NCBI RefSeq assembly: GCF_033807715.1
Contig: NC_084599.1
Coordinates: forward strand, 4,364,125-4,428,124
DNA length: 64,000 nt
Reading direction: 5' to 3'
Origin: Cololabis saira
Taxonomy: Eukaryota > Chordata > Actinopteri > Beloniformes > Belonidae
A program made the position numbers and the translations under genes. The notes beneath the pieces were generated by a model. That model ran no database searches and was not told the DNA's origin. It saw only the letters and a list, made by a program, of their open reading frames with translations. Below, piece by piece: positions 47,134-58,255 of the stretch (the first letter of the stretch is position 1; every line of letters starts with the position of its first letter).

Positions 47134-48556
47134 AGCAGCACAACGTAACTTTCAGCTTTTCTTAGTTTGGCGGCATCTTTTGGACAAAAGCGGTAGTGTT
47201 TTACCAGAAAGAACACTACGTTTCCCATGAGCACCAGCGCGTACTGCCGGAAAGATCCTGTCCCGTCGCTGCATTTGTTTTGAGAGAAGACGGGACGCTT
47301 TTCTGTTTCACCAAGTGAACAGACGGAACGCAAAAAAAAAGATGTTAAACTGCTGGAAAGGAACTGGAATTTACCGGGATACCTTAAACAAGGAAGCCAG
47401 GGAGCGGTATATGGAGAAAATAATGATTATTAACGTTTTGGATCCATATGAAATCCCTACTAAAGAATGAAGCTCCTGGTCGGAGCGCCACTCTTTATAA
47501 GGGATTACTCCCGCAGTTCTGCACAATCACCGTCTCCGGCTACCTTGTTTAGGAGTGTTTGGCAGCTGCTTTGGTAAATGTTTGACTCGCCATGTGTTTC
47601 AATAAATTTGTATAATAGTAGTACAACATACAGTACATGTTTTGTATCCTTCTTACTTCTCTTTTCTTTTTTTTTGACTGCTATATTATGGTGAAGAGGC
47701 TCCGAGGCGTGAACAATATTTTTGTTTTCCTCGTGAGATTATTTTTTTCCTCTGCAGCTACAAATAAGAGTTAATATTTTTTCCTCAACAAACTAGTTTT
47801 ATCTGAAGATTGGGGTTAATTGCACCGCAGAGAGCTGGCCAGCAACTGCGCTTAGCTGGAGAAGTGGGGAATAAAACCCGTGTTTTGATCTGACCCGTCT
47901 CTGTGAGTGTTTGTGGTTTAAGGCTGATTTATGGTTCTGCGTTAAATCGACACAGAGCCTACGGCGTAGGGAACGCGGCGACACGCACCGTACGTTGCGT
48001 TCGCCACGTACCCTACGCCGTAAGTCTGCGTCGATTTAACGCAGAACCATAATTCAGGCTTTACTGTGTGGAAGGTGTTTGGTCGTTACAGCCGCGATCC
48101 AAGCGAGCCGACGACTCTTTCACTCTTTTACTTTGTTATATCAGATACTTGGCCTGCGTGGTTCTGCCTCCGAGCAGGAAAGCGGTGAAAAGTTAAACCA
48201 TTGTTGATCTTTTCCCCATGTCTGTTGTGTGGAGCTGCTGCAGCCACGACGCAGCAACAGGTTACCAGCTTCTGCGGAGCTCTGAGCTCCACGCCTCGCC
48301 CATTTTCGTCTCGACTGCGAATCGGGAAGGAGGGGGAAGTGACGTATGCCGTAAAGCAGTCAAAGTCGTAACGATTTGTAGTTTTTTAGTGTGGCAGGGT
48401 TCCTACCATGCTCCTCAAAGTTACATAGTGCCAGTGAAGACGATACAGACCCCTCAGACCATGACAGAGGTGTCATTAAACCTGTTGGAAGTTGATGTTC
48501 CATCACAATGACTCTGGAAATATTAGATTAAGGTGGAAAAGTTACATAGTGTCGCT
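47134..48556 (+). mobile_element. TTAA-flanked DNA transposon derivative (Kolobok/piggyBac-like)
   Basis: The ends are AGCAGCACAACGTAACTTT and AAAGTTACATAGTGTCGCT, each bordered by TTAA. A protein fragment at about 47345-47470 reads MLNCWKGTGIYRDTLNKEAR then INVLDPYEIP. This DPYEIP-type segment recurs in fish transposon-encoded proteins as I recall it. A Harbinger-like MITE is nested at 47921-48060. Confidence 0.7.
47921..48060. mobile_element. 140-bp palindromic Harbinger-like MITE
   Basis: The ends are AGGCTGATTTATGGTTCTGC and its inverse GCAGAACCATAATTCAGGCT, with TTA on both sides. The complete element is a hairpin around CGTACGTTGCG. Related ends occur at 48806, 49855-49922, 50930-50985 and 55782-55872. 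Confidence 0.85.
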
Positions 48557-48805
48557 TTAAGTTAAACAATTTTATTTATTTATTTATTTTTTTAACTCTT
48601 GGCTGCCCCCTAGTGGTCACGAGGCCCTAAGCAGTCGCTTAGTTCCTTATGCCTTTGTTCTGGACATCATCATATAGTTGAATCAGGCGTGTTGAAGCAA
48701 CGAGACATCAGTGTTTCTGAACCCTGGATCTTTATTTTTGTTTTTTTTTACATTTTATTTATAAATTTTTTACATCAAACAGAAGCAATCACACAGGACT
48801 GTGAA

Positions 48806-49010
48806 GGCTGACTTCTGGTTCTGCGTTAAACCTACACCGTAGGGTACGCGGCTACGCGGGAGTCTCTCCGTAGCTACACCGTAGCCTGACCTGCACCTCC
48901 CAACAACTGGAGCTACGACCCAACGCAGACCGAGAGGGCTGTGATTGGTTTGCTTGCTAGCAACACATTTCCAGTTCCGGTTCGTGAAGCAGTAGTAAAC
49001 TTTCAGTGCT
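48806..49010. mobile_element. Partial Harbinger-like MITE
   Basis: GAAGGCTGACTTCTGGTTCT followed by GCGTTAAACCTACACCGTAG, and internal TGACCTGCACCTCCCA and CGAGAGGGCTGTGATTGGTT blocks, match the inverse of 35518-35993. The far end is missing. Confidence 0.6.
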
Positions 49011-49148
49011 CTTTTCTTCTTCGGGCCTATTTCGGACATTTAATAATCAGATAGCAACACCTACATAATTCGTTCACAGTCGGAATGTTAACGTCATGTA
49101 TACGGAGACATCGGATATTGCAGTGAAAGGAGACGGCGCGTGTTAAAT

Positions 49149-49335
49149 AGTTAAATGGTAAATGGTAAATGGCTTACACTTATACAGCGCTTTCCAGCTG
49201 TACTCCTACAGCCCCAAAGTGCTTTACACTGTAGACGTTCACCCACACACACACACATTCACACACCAGTTGTCGGCAGAGCTGCCATACAACGGCGCTG
49301 GCCTGACAACCAGGAGCAACCAGGGATTCAGTGTC
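49149..49335. mobile_element. SINE/LINE-tail fragment (TAAATGG)n
   Basis: TAAATGGTAAATGGTAAATG followed by CTTATACAGCGCTTTCCAGC and AAAGTGCTTTACACTGTAGA is a common fish retroposon tail in inverse orientation. Confidence 0.6.
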
Positions 49336-49538
49336 AGTGCCTTGCAAATCGTTGTTTAAACACCTTTAAAAAGATGGTGAAAGAGATGGCAGAAGCTTCA
49401 TCAGGACACCGGAGCAGATCAAAATAAAGTGGAAAAATATACGGAAGGAGTAAAATTGGCGCCAAACAAAACAACCGTCAACCGGAAGTGGCTTTGTTGA
49501 AATGGTTACCATGGTTACCATGGTTACAGCGCCACATA

Positions 49539-50634
49539 GGCCGCGTTCAGACTGCAGGCAAATATCCGATTTTTAACTCTTTTGAAGTCTGAACAGTCCC
49601 AAACTGCATGAGATCCGATTTTTGCAAACCAGATGGAAACCACCTCCGGGAGGTAGTTTCATATCGCATTTGGGCAGATGCGTCTCAGTCTGAACAGCTC
49701 CAAACACTCAGATCGGATATGACTGTCCCAGACGCTCCAAACCACCCGCCCATTTCCAGTTGTGGAGCTACTCATCCTTTCACAGAGAGCATGTACAATC
49801 TCTGATGTCACATGTTTTAATAGCAGAAAAAAAAGACCGCATTTCCACGTACGGTGCGTGTCGCCGCGTACCCTACGCCGCAGGTCTGCGTTGGTGTGAC
49901 GCGGAACCATAAATCAGCCTTCAGTCGCGCTGAGAGCCTGAACCTGCAGCCCGTCAGCTCATCAGCTGCCAGTTGTTCATTGCTGGTTCGTTTTGTTAAC
50001 TCTCAGCTTTGTTGGTTGGTTTGTTAGTTTGCTGGTGGTTTTGTTCTGAACACCTTTCTCTGTTTCTCATTTTGCTGGGACGCCGGGTCCCTCCGCCGAT
50101 CACACAACTTTTGCTGTATGCGTTCATTGTTATGTCTAAAAATGATGCGCAGTGCCGACCCAATCAGAAATGGTACTGATGTTTTTGTTTTTTTTTATAT
50201 ATATATAAATCTTTGATGGGCAGGACGCACGTTTGGGTGCGTCTACCCCTGCCCCAAAACCAGCCTCGAGTTCCAGTAACAGAGGTCCGACGGGAGGATT
50301 AGAGTGAGATGGGGCAGTGTCAAACGATTTAAAATATTGCACAGTGTATGCCCAGCTTTACAGGTATGGAACAGCATGTGAGCTGGCTCCATATTGTTAT
50401 TGTTTTTGATGTCGCAATTACATGACTTCACACAATACACGCGCTGGGCGACGCCTCCGCTCCGACGTCGTTGCTACGGCAACCCGTCAGATCAGTCAAT
50501 GATGTGGCCCAGTCTGAACAGAGCCATATCCGATTTGGACACTTGCTAAAAACAGTATGGACAGTCAGCCCTGAAAATCGGATATGAGAAGGAATCAGAT
50601 ATGAATCAGATTTGCCTGCAGTCTGAACGCGGCC
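49539..50634. mobile_element. MITE with GGCCGCGTTCAGACTGCAGG ends
   Basis: The left end GGCCGCGTTCAGACTGCAGG is perfectly inverted at the right, and ATA lies on both sides. AGTCTGAACAG and CCGATTT words recur inverted inside. A fragment of the AGGCTGA MITE is nested at about 49845-49922. A 3-bp duplication suggests Harbinger. Confidence 0.82.
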
Positions 50635-50849
50635 ATAGCGTCACGGAGTCAGCCATGCTCTGGACATTTATCCCATTCTCTGAACAGCATGTAAACTCAG
50701 ACAAGTGATTGGGTCTTCTGGATGTTTATCTGATACCATCAGAAATCTGATCTCTTTGCTGCACGTAAACATACGTTTACATGCGGATATCAGAAATCGA
50801 AATCGGAAATCAGACTGTGACCGGAAAAGCCGGAAGCTAAACAAAGTAT

Positions 50850-50985
50850 CAACTAGCACTCTGGGGGGTACTGCACCGTGGAGAAATGGAGTGACGGAGA
50901 AGTCTGAAGGGTTCACGACGGCGTCCCGGCAACGGCGTAGGCTCTGCGTTGGTTTAACGCAGAACCTTAAATCAGGATTAAGGCA
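50850..50985. mobile_element. Partial Harbinger-like MITE end
   Basis: CTGCACCGTGGAGAAATGGA, then GGGTTCACGACGGCGTCCCG and TTTAACGCAGAACC, match the inverse of the 35518-35600 end. Confidence 0.65.
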
Positions 50986-51189
50986 ACAACAAAGATAAGT
51001 AGACAAAGACACAATCAAACACAATAAACAAAAACAAAACAATAAATAAATAAATAAATAAAATTATATATATAAATTAAATTAAACTGAGGAGGGGCAG
51101 AAAATAGTTACAACGGTGTCACCAAATCCACAGTTTTTCTGAATTAACGAGTTAATTATCTCAGAATTCCGAGAAAGGTTCTGGCCTGT

Positions 51190-51575
51190 GTCCCCCCCCC
51201 CATCCCCGGTCATCCCGTTGCTGCTTCCACCTGCCTACGTGGTTGTCTGCTGTTGCTGCTTCCGCCTGCCTGCACCCCCCCCCCCCCCCTCTGGTCATCC
51301 CGCTGCTGCTTCCACATGACTGCTGTGCTGATGACGTCCCTGACTCCCCCGGTCTGGCCTTCAGCAGGAGGCTCCCCCCTTATGAGCCTGGTCCTGCTCA
51401 AGGTTTCTTCCCTCCTAAAGGGGAGTTTTTCCTTGCCACTGTTTGGATAATAATTGCTCTGGGGTTTATGTTTATGTTTATGTTCATGTTCATGTTCTGG
51501 ATCTCTGGAAACCGTTTAGAGACAACATCTGTTGTATTAGACGCTATATAAATAAAATTGATTTGAATTGAAAAG
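51190..51575 (+). mobile_element. LINE/SINE 3' part with AATTG tail
   Basis: CTCAAGGTTTCTTCCCTCCT, AAAGGGGAGTTTTTCCTTGC and TCTCTGGAAACCGTTTAGAG, then GACGCTATATAAATAAAATT, form a fish retroposon 3' region also present at 54751-54835 with 56502-56685. A 15-C run lies near 51276. Frames here are not genes. Confidence 0.65.
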
Positions 51576-51957
51576 TTTTAATGAAAAAAAAATCTGCTCT
51601 GTTTACAACCTGCGTGACCTGGACAAAGTCCTGAGGTGCCTGCGCAAAGTCGACAAACTAATAACAATACCATCTATATAAGTTAAAGGCAAGAGTATCT
51701 CCCAATGTTTCAAGCCAAAAGCAAAATAAAACTGGATTAAACTGGACAGGAACATGTTTGCTTCCATGAAATCCAGCTCTCAAGTGAATGACAGATTCTT
51801 GCAAGTTGTGAGGAATCTGGTTAATTCAGAAAAACAGCACATTAGTTTTTTCTCCAGTGAATGCAATACGCTTCCATAGTTTTGTCTTGGAGAAGTTTAA
51901 TCTATGAACAACCTTGTACCTGTCCTGCATGTTTTACATCTCATACATGCATCCGCT

Positions 51958-52119
<162 letters not shown>

Positions 52120-52335
52120 ATGATTTAGAAACAAAGTCAGGTGTTATATTCAATCTCTGGATTTTATCATCAGGCCTGTGAAGTGGGAACAGTGAAATAT
52201 TAATGGAACACGGTGCTCACTAAAGAGATTTAATACGTGTGCAGGAGAGAGAAGTAACAGGAACTGAAACTATGATATGAAGAGTGAAAATAATCACTAT
52301 AAACCACGCAGGCAGTGAATGAGAAGTTCATCTAT

Positions 52336-52516
52336 AAGAGGAGGAGGAAGAGGAGGAGGAGGAGGAGGAGGAGGAGGAGGAGGAAGAGGAGGAGGAGGAG
52401 GAAAAGGAAGAGGAAGAGGAGGAGGAGGAAGACGAGGAGGAGGAGGAAGAGGAGGAGGAGGAGGAGGAGGAGGAAGAAGAGGAGGAGGAGGAGGAAGAGG
52501 AGGAGGAGGAGGAGGA
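52336..52516. repeat. (AGG)n purine tract
   Basis: A purine-only run of AGG with AAG/AAA variants and a single pyrimidine near 52432. Coding frames through it are artefacts. Confidence 0.97.
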
Positions 52517-53340
52517 GCAGCAGGGGGGGTGTTGCGTTGATGAAGGCGCTGGGCTGTATCTGGGGAGGGGAGCAGAGTCATGTATTGATCTGGATTCTGA
52601 CGAGGAAGGGAAAGAAGTGATCGCCAGCCGATACGGTAGCGGCGGGGCAGAAACTGACGGAGCGCAGAGGCGGAGAGGAGAGATGGAGAGCTGGAACAAA
52701 TGAAACATTTTAAATGAGAAAGAAACTGAAAGTGGTGAACTTAAGCCAGTTGGCTCAGGACTCTAATCCTGAGATAACTGCTGCTATTTCTGGAGCAGCA
52801 GAGAAAAACGGCTCCGAGAAGAGAAGAGCTGCGAGCGGAGAAAGACCGTTGTGCCTTTGCAAATTCAAGAGTGAAACACTGTTTAAAGGTTAAATCGGGC
52901 TTTTACAGTTTCAACAAAAATGAGTTGAGAGGACCTGCTGAATTATAAACGTGAAGAAGGACATATTAAAGACACACTAAAGACAGTATTGAAGCAGATA
53001 GTAGTGATAAACAAGAGAGACGTTCACCTACAGAAAAGGTCGTAGAAAAGAATTGAAATACGATGAAATCTGAATACTGAACTAGAACAGATAGGCAGAA
53101 GTATTGTGAGGCAACCTTTATTAAAAACGTGCCTAGAGCAGATCATATGGGCGTGAGCAGACATGAGGGACGGAGGGGAGTAAATCATTATAAAGTCTCA
53201 GAGCAAAGCAGTAGTTGGAGACCCAGACCTTTGAGGGGTAAAGCTCCAGATATACTTGCAGTGCGAGAACTGCAGGTACCGTACGCATTCAGTGTCTTTT
53301 TGAGAATGTGCACGTCGACGAGTCAAATAATAATAATAAT
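52517..53340. other. No recognisable features
   Basis: Purine-rich upstream sequence. No exon or repeat recognised except a short (TAA)n next to 53341. Confidence 0.4.
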
Positions 53341-54188
53341 TAAAGCTGCAAGCAGCGATGAACGGGCCCTCGCACCCTTGTGCACCTTCAGGCGTGCTGG
53401 AACCACTTGTATGACTTGCATGTAGATTCTTCAGGCCTGGACATTTAGTGGATGACACCACCCAAGACTCTCTATATCAAACTATTCAAAAGTTATGGCA
53501 GAAAGTAGGAACTATCAGATATCGACCAATCAGATGAAGGGGCGGGGCTAATTCATGCCAATGAAGGTCAAGTACTCAATACCAAGTCCGAAGACACCAC
53601 CCACGAGTCTTTATGTCAAACCATTCAAAAGTTATGGCAGAAAGTAGGAACTATCAAATATGGACCAATCAGATGAAGGGGGGGCGCGCTTTTTGGCGTC
53701 TAGCGCCGCCACGGTAACGCTTTTGACTGAGAAAAGTAATGCGCGTTGTCGCAGGATGGAGATGTACATCTTGATGTATAACACACCTGGGTGCACGTTA
53801 CGGTTCGGGCGAAGAAGCGGCCGAAGAAATGGCATAAATTGCTCCAAAATTACACGATTAATTCAAAATGGCCGACTTCCTGTTGGGTTTCGGCCATGGT
53901 GCCAGGAGACTTTTCTTTAAGTTGCGACATGATACAGGTGTGTAGCAATTTTCGGGCATGTACGTCAAACCCTATTGTGGGGCTTGAGGCACGAAGATTT
54001 CTAGGGGGCGCTGTTGAGCCATTTAATATCAAATTTATCACCAGGCCTGACTTGCATGCAAAATTTGGTGACTTTTGGGGAATGTTTAGGGGGGCAAAAA
54101 GGCCCTCATTTTGTCGGAAAAATAAAAAAAGGATAAGAATTCCTACAGATACAATAGGGCCTTTGCACTGTCAGTGCTCGGGCCCTAA
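53341..54188 (+). mobile_element. Unclassified dispersed repeat, copy 2
   Basis: It starts TAAAGCTGCAAGCAGCGATG and ends AGTGCTCGGGCCCTAATAAT. TAATAATAAT flanks both ends. It carries two copies of a roughly 120-bp block (TCAAACTATTCAAAAGTTAT then GGCAGAAAGTAGGAACTATC) that is single in copy 1. Confidence 0.82.
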
Positions 54189-54416
54189 TAATAATGGCTT
54201 GGTTTTATATAGTGCCCTTCAAGGTACCCAGCGTGGCTACCATATTGCGCCAAACGGCCCCTCCAACCACCACCAAACATTCAAACAGGGCAAAGTGGGT
54301 AAGGTGTCTTGCCCAAGGACACTACGACAGCAACTGGGACGGAGCGGGATTCGAACCGCCAACCTACCGATCATTGGACGACCCGCTCTACCACCTGAGC
54401 TACTGCCGCCCCAAAT
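54189..54416 (-). mobile_element. tRNA-derived SINE
   Basis: The minus strand opens GGGGCGGCAGTAGCTCAGGT with an A-box (TAGCTCAGGTGGTAGAGCGG) and a B-box (GGTTCGAATCCCGC) at tRNA spacing. A CCTTGGGCAAGACACCTTAC body and a GCCATTATTATT-like tail follow. It abuts the end of the dispersed repeat exactly. Confidence 0.85.
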
Positions 54417-54750
54417 GGATGCAGGATACGCGTGGCAGCCATGATACATACATGAACTGCAAGTATATCTGGGGCTTAAGACCTTGAGACACTGAGACAC
54501 TGGTAAAAGGATGGACAGATTGTTAAGGAAAGAAGCATCATTGATCCTTCTTAATTATGTGTTTTAATGAAGATTCATTGAAATATTTTAATGGTTAATG
54601 AAAGTTGCATCAAATCATCATGACACTCAGCTGTTGACATCAGTTGTCTAAATTGAGTTTATTACGCTTTATTATCATCTTACATGCACTGAATGTCTCT
54701 CTCTGTTCTTCATTCTCTCTGTCTGTTCTCTCTTTTCCTGCTCTGCCCAG

Positions 54751-54839
54751 CTGGTCTTCAGCAGGAGGTTCCCCTCTTATGATCCAGGTCCTGGTCCAGG
54801 TTTCTTCCCTCCTAAAGGGGAGCTTTTCTTGCCACTTAA
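54751..54839 (+). mobile_element. LINE/SINE 3' part, left piece
   Basis: CAGGTTTCTTCCCTCCTAAA matches 51390-51430; the piece is interrupted at a TTAA by the next element and resumes at 56498. Confidence 0.75.
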
Positions 54840-55781
54840 AGGGGACCTATTATGAAAAACACATTTTTTCTTGTTTTAACATATATAAAGTGGTCTCCCC
54901 TCACCCTGCCAACACAGGAAAGATGAAATCCCTTGAAATTCTGCAAGGTCTGAACCCCCAGCCCGGCTGAATCCCCCAGTGTCATGTGACTTCTACGAGC
55001 CGTTCAAAATCTGCGCCTATCGTTACGATAGGCGCTCATTTCCATAGGTTTGCCTCCGCTGCTGAAACCACGCCCACAACTAACTACGCCGGTCGGACAT
55101 GTGGTCGGAGCATCCGCCATTGTTCCCAATGTCCCCACTGTTTCCACAGCGAGGGACAGTAAAAATGAGGTTTTGCATCGACATTTACCCTCATAAAAGG
55201 ATCAGTTCCAACAGCACGGACCCGGCAACTGCACACGAGTCAGCGGTAAGTAACGTTATTTTTTTATGTTATTTATATTTGTCTACAAGTATGATCTTTG
55301 CATGAGCTAAGTATTTAGCTTAGCTCCGGAGCACCAGAGGCCACTCACCACTCACCGGTCTGCTCACGGACCAGACCGGTGAGGAGCCCCGGGCCCCGGG
55401 CCCCGGGCCCCGGGCTCCGGGCCCCAGTGTTCCCTAACGGAGTGTTAGGTAACAGCGGAGCTCTATTAGTAATACATTTTTCTTCTGTTTATGGTTTCAG
55501 ATCTTCCAAGCAATGCACATGAAGCTGTTCAACGACACCTTCAGAAGACGCACGGTCCTTCCTTGAGCCAGCAATAGTGCATAAATGTTATTTAAATACT
55601 ACTTATGTTCTTATTTTTTTAACAATAAAATTGCCATTTGTGAAAATTCAGTGTTGTGATTTATTTACAGTTAACATGATTCATTTGTCTTGTAACATAT
55701 GAAATGATGAGGAATCTGAGTAACTGTGGTGTACCTGTTTAGAATTCAATTAAATCTTCCTGTGTGAAGACGAGGTGACGT

Positions 55782-55870
55782 AAGGCTGATTTATGGTTCC
55801 GCGTTACACCAACGCAGAGCCTACAGCGTAGGGTACGCGTCGATTTAACGCAGAACCGTAATTCAGGCTT
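55782..55870. mobile_element. Nested AGGCTGA MITE, about 88 bp
   Basis: AAGGCTGATTTATGGTTCCG is inverted as CGCAGAACCGTAATTCAGGC. It is a shorter version of 47921-48060. Confidence 0.8.
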
Positions 55871-55959
55871 AAGATCCGTTTACAGGGTGTAACTGAATGA
55901 GAGCGTCCGACTATCGCGTCGAGCTGTGTGACATCGGACGCTCTCTGTCCACACTGAAA

Positions 55960-56140
55960 CTGTTAAACTCTCTCTGTCCACACTGAAACCATTAAACTCT
56001 CTCTGTCCACACTGAAACTGTTAAACTCTCTCTGTCCACACTGAAACTGTTAAACTCTCTCTGTCCACACTGAAACCATTAAACTCTCTCTGTCCACACT
56101 GAAACCATTAAACTCTCTCTGTCCACACTGAAACCGTTAC
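55960..56140. repeat. 29-bp tandem repeat
   Basis: About six units of AAACTCTCTCTGTCCACACT then GAAACTGTT/GAAACCATT. Confidence 0.92.
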
Positions 56141-56497
56141 ACTCGCAGCCAGTTAGGACAGTACAATACAAAAAAATAAAGCAATGGAATTGATTTTGTT
56201 GCAGAAGCTCCCTGGCATGGGACATGCTTTAATAGTGTACGCAGCCGACTCTTCTCCCCGGAGAGGCTTTGTCCCTCCCCTGTTAAACGTCATTCAAGCA
56301 GCCAATCAGCACAGAGCCTCATTATCATAGCCCCGCCCCTCAGAATCACTCACAGAGAAGAGGTTAGAAACGGTAAAACTAGAGACATGGGCCACAGGCT
56401 GAATTTCTGATTTATGTAGAAAAAACAAGCTTTAGATTGTTTTTAAGACATTCAAGGCCTGTTTAAAATATACATTAAATGCCATAATAGGTCCCCT

Positions 56498-56685
56498 TTA
56501 AGATTTTTCTCCCACTAGGGGAGTTTTTACCTGCCATTGTTTATGTTATGTTTATGTAATAATTGCTCCGGGGTTTATGTTCATGTTCTGGGTCTCTGGA
56601 AAGATCCTAGAGACAACTTCTGTTGTACTAGACGCTATAGAAATAAAATGGAATCTAATTGAATTGAATTGAATTGAAAACACGT
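56498..56685 (+). mobile_element. LINE/SINE 3' part, right piece
   Basis: AGACAACTTCTGTTGTACTA, then GACGCTATAGAAATAAAATG and an AATTG tail, complete the retroposon split at 54839. Bases 56686-57484 hold nothing recognised. Confidence 0.75.
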
Positions 56686-57484
56686 CCTTTGGTCCCAAAA
56701 GCAACAACTGATGATATTCTGACATAGAAAAAGTAAACATCTTCCTTTTAAAAAACATCCACCCTTTGCATGGCATGGATATGATTTAATCCAGAGCAAC
56801 ATGGCTGCATGCTGTACCAGGAGTGTATGTTCTTTATTTTCTTTGTGCGGATGATCAGATGATATTAAACGTTCATGCCAGGCTACCAGGCTCCTCTCTG
56901 GTGTTGTTACAGGGAAACTGAAAACGCTTCAGGGGGCCTCTAATGATGCATTCAGAGCTTAAGTTCCCGGGACACACAGGTGCACGCTTGTATCTCCAAA
57001 TGTACGCATGTGTCTAGCTGTGCTGAGGTATATATGGTCATATATCTGAGAATTATTCCCAATAATCTAATTATAAAGTACGAATCATGTTTCTGGAGAC
57101 ATTGGAAAAGATCTGTCTATATTTTAAATTCTTGTCATTTATAAGCTGTAATGTTTTTTTTTGTTTAAAGAATGTATTCTATTTCATTATTTTGTGATTT
57201 GATATTGACTGAAGAGTCTGAAATAAAGCTTATCCGTCCATCCAGCCATCCTTCCGCTCAAAACTGCTCTTCAGAAAACAAATCACGTAATCGATGTTTG
57301 GTCTATTACAGCTGAATCGAGTCTTCTCCGAACTAGGGGTGAGATCTCCTCATTTACATGCATTCATCTCCGGATTAATAACAAAGATAGTGTCTTTATC
57401 CTGGACCAGCAAGTTTACATGGTCCCTGAAGACTCACTACTGGTCCTGCATCAGCAGGTTCCTCTAACAGAGCCAAGGCTGCCG

Positions 57485-57775
57485 TTGAGATTGACAGGTT
57501 CCACGTTGTGATTGACAGGTTCCATGGTTGTGATTGACAGGTTCCATCACAGTGATTGACAGGTTCCATCGCTGTGATTGACAGGTTCTGTAGTTGTGAT
57601 TGACAGGTTCCATCGTTGTGATTGACAGGTTCCATTTTTGTGATTGACAGGTTCCATGGTTGTGATTGACAGGTTCCATGGTTGTGATTGACAGGTTCCA
57701 TAGTTGTGATTGACAGGTGCCACCATTGTGATTGACAGGTTCCGTCGTTGTGATTGACAGGTTCCGTCGTTGTGA
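57485..57775. repeat. 22-bp minisatellite, left block
   Basis: About 13 units of GATTGACAGGTTCCATNNTTGT. Because 22 is not a multiple of three, three units make a 22-residue period (MEPVNHN.., TCQSQ.., WNLSIT..) in any frame. The minus-strand frames are artefacts. Confidence 0.97.
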
Positions 57776-57799
57776 TGTGTGTGTGATCATATGTTAATC

Positions 57800-58255
57800 A
57801 GATTTGTAAAATAGCATTTTTCCATCTCTGTAATATTGCAAAGATTAGGAAAATCCTCTCGCAGAGTGATGCGAAAAACTAGTTAATGCGTTTGTATCTT
57901 CTAGACTACATTACTGTAATGTGTTGTTAGCAGCATGTCCAAGTAATTTGCTGAATAGGCTCCAGCCATTGGCTACCCGTAAAATTCAGAATCCAATTAA
58001 AAATTTTATTACTTGCGTATAAGGCCCAAAACGGCTTAGTTCTGCAATATTTGCAAGACCTGATAGTGCCTTATGTTCCTGGCAGAGCTCTCCGCTCTCG
58101 GAGTGCAGGTTTACTCGTAGTTCCTAGAGTATCCAAATGTAGATTTGGAGGGCGGGCGTTCTGCTATCAGGCACCATTACTTTGGAACCAACTTCCAATC
58201 TGGGTTAAGGAGGCTGACACCACCTCCACCTTTAAAACTAAACTTAAAACCTTTG
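57800..58255 (+). pseudogene. L2-like LINE C-terminal fragment inside the minisatellite
   Basis: The plus frame 58051-58256 reads LIVPYVPGRALRSRSAGLLV, then GRAFCYQAPLLWNQLP and TFKTKLKTF. This is the RALRS...G.RAF...AP.LWN.LP...FK..LKT signature of L2 RT C-termini. Earlier fragments contain stops. It separates two blocks of the same 22-bp array. Confidence 0.8.

Larger units (their letters stand above)
54840..56497. mobile_element. TTAA-flanked Kolobok-like element inserted in a retroposon tail
   Basis: The ends are AGGGGACCTATTATGAAAAA and the inverse ATAATAGGTCCCCT, with TTAA on both sides. Inside lie a possible two-exon gene fragment (MRFCIDIYPHKRISSN, a GGTAAGT donor near 55246 and a TTTCAG acceptor near 55500), a CCCCGGG run, a nested AGGCTGA MITE and a 29-bp tandem repeat. 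AGGG ends with TTAA fit Kolobok. Confidence 0.8.

Noticed and set aside
52315..52620. Arg/Lys-rich and Pro-rich ORFs
   Set aside because: Frames of an (AGG)n tract.
54189..54416. Functional tRNA gene on the minus strand
   Set aside because: A and B boxes are present, but the sequence continues into a SINE body and the acceptor stem does not close.
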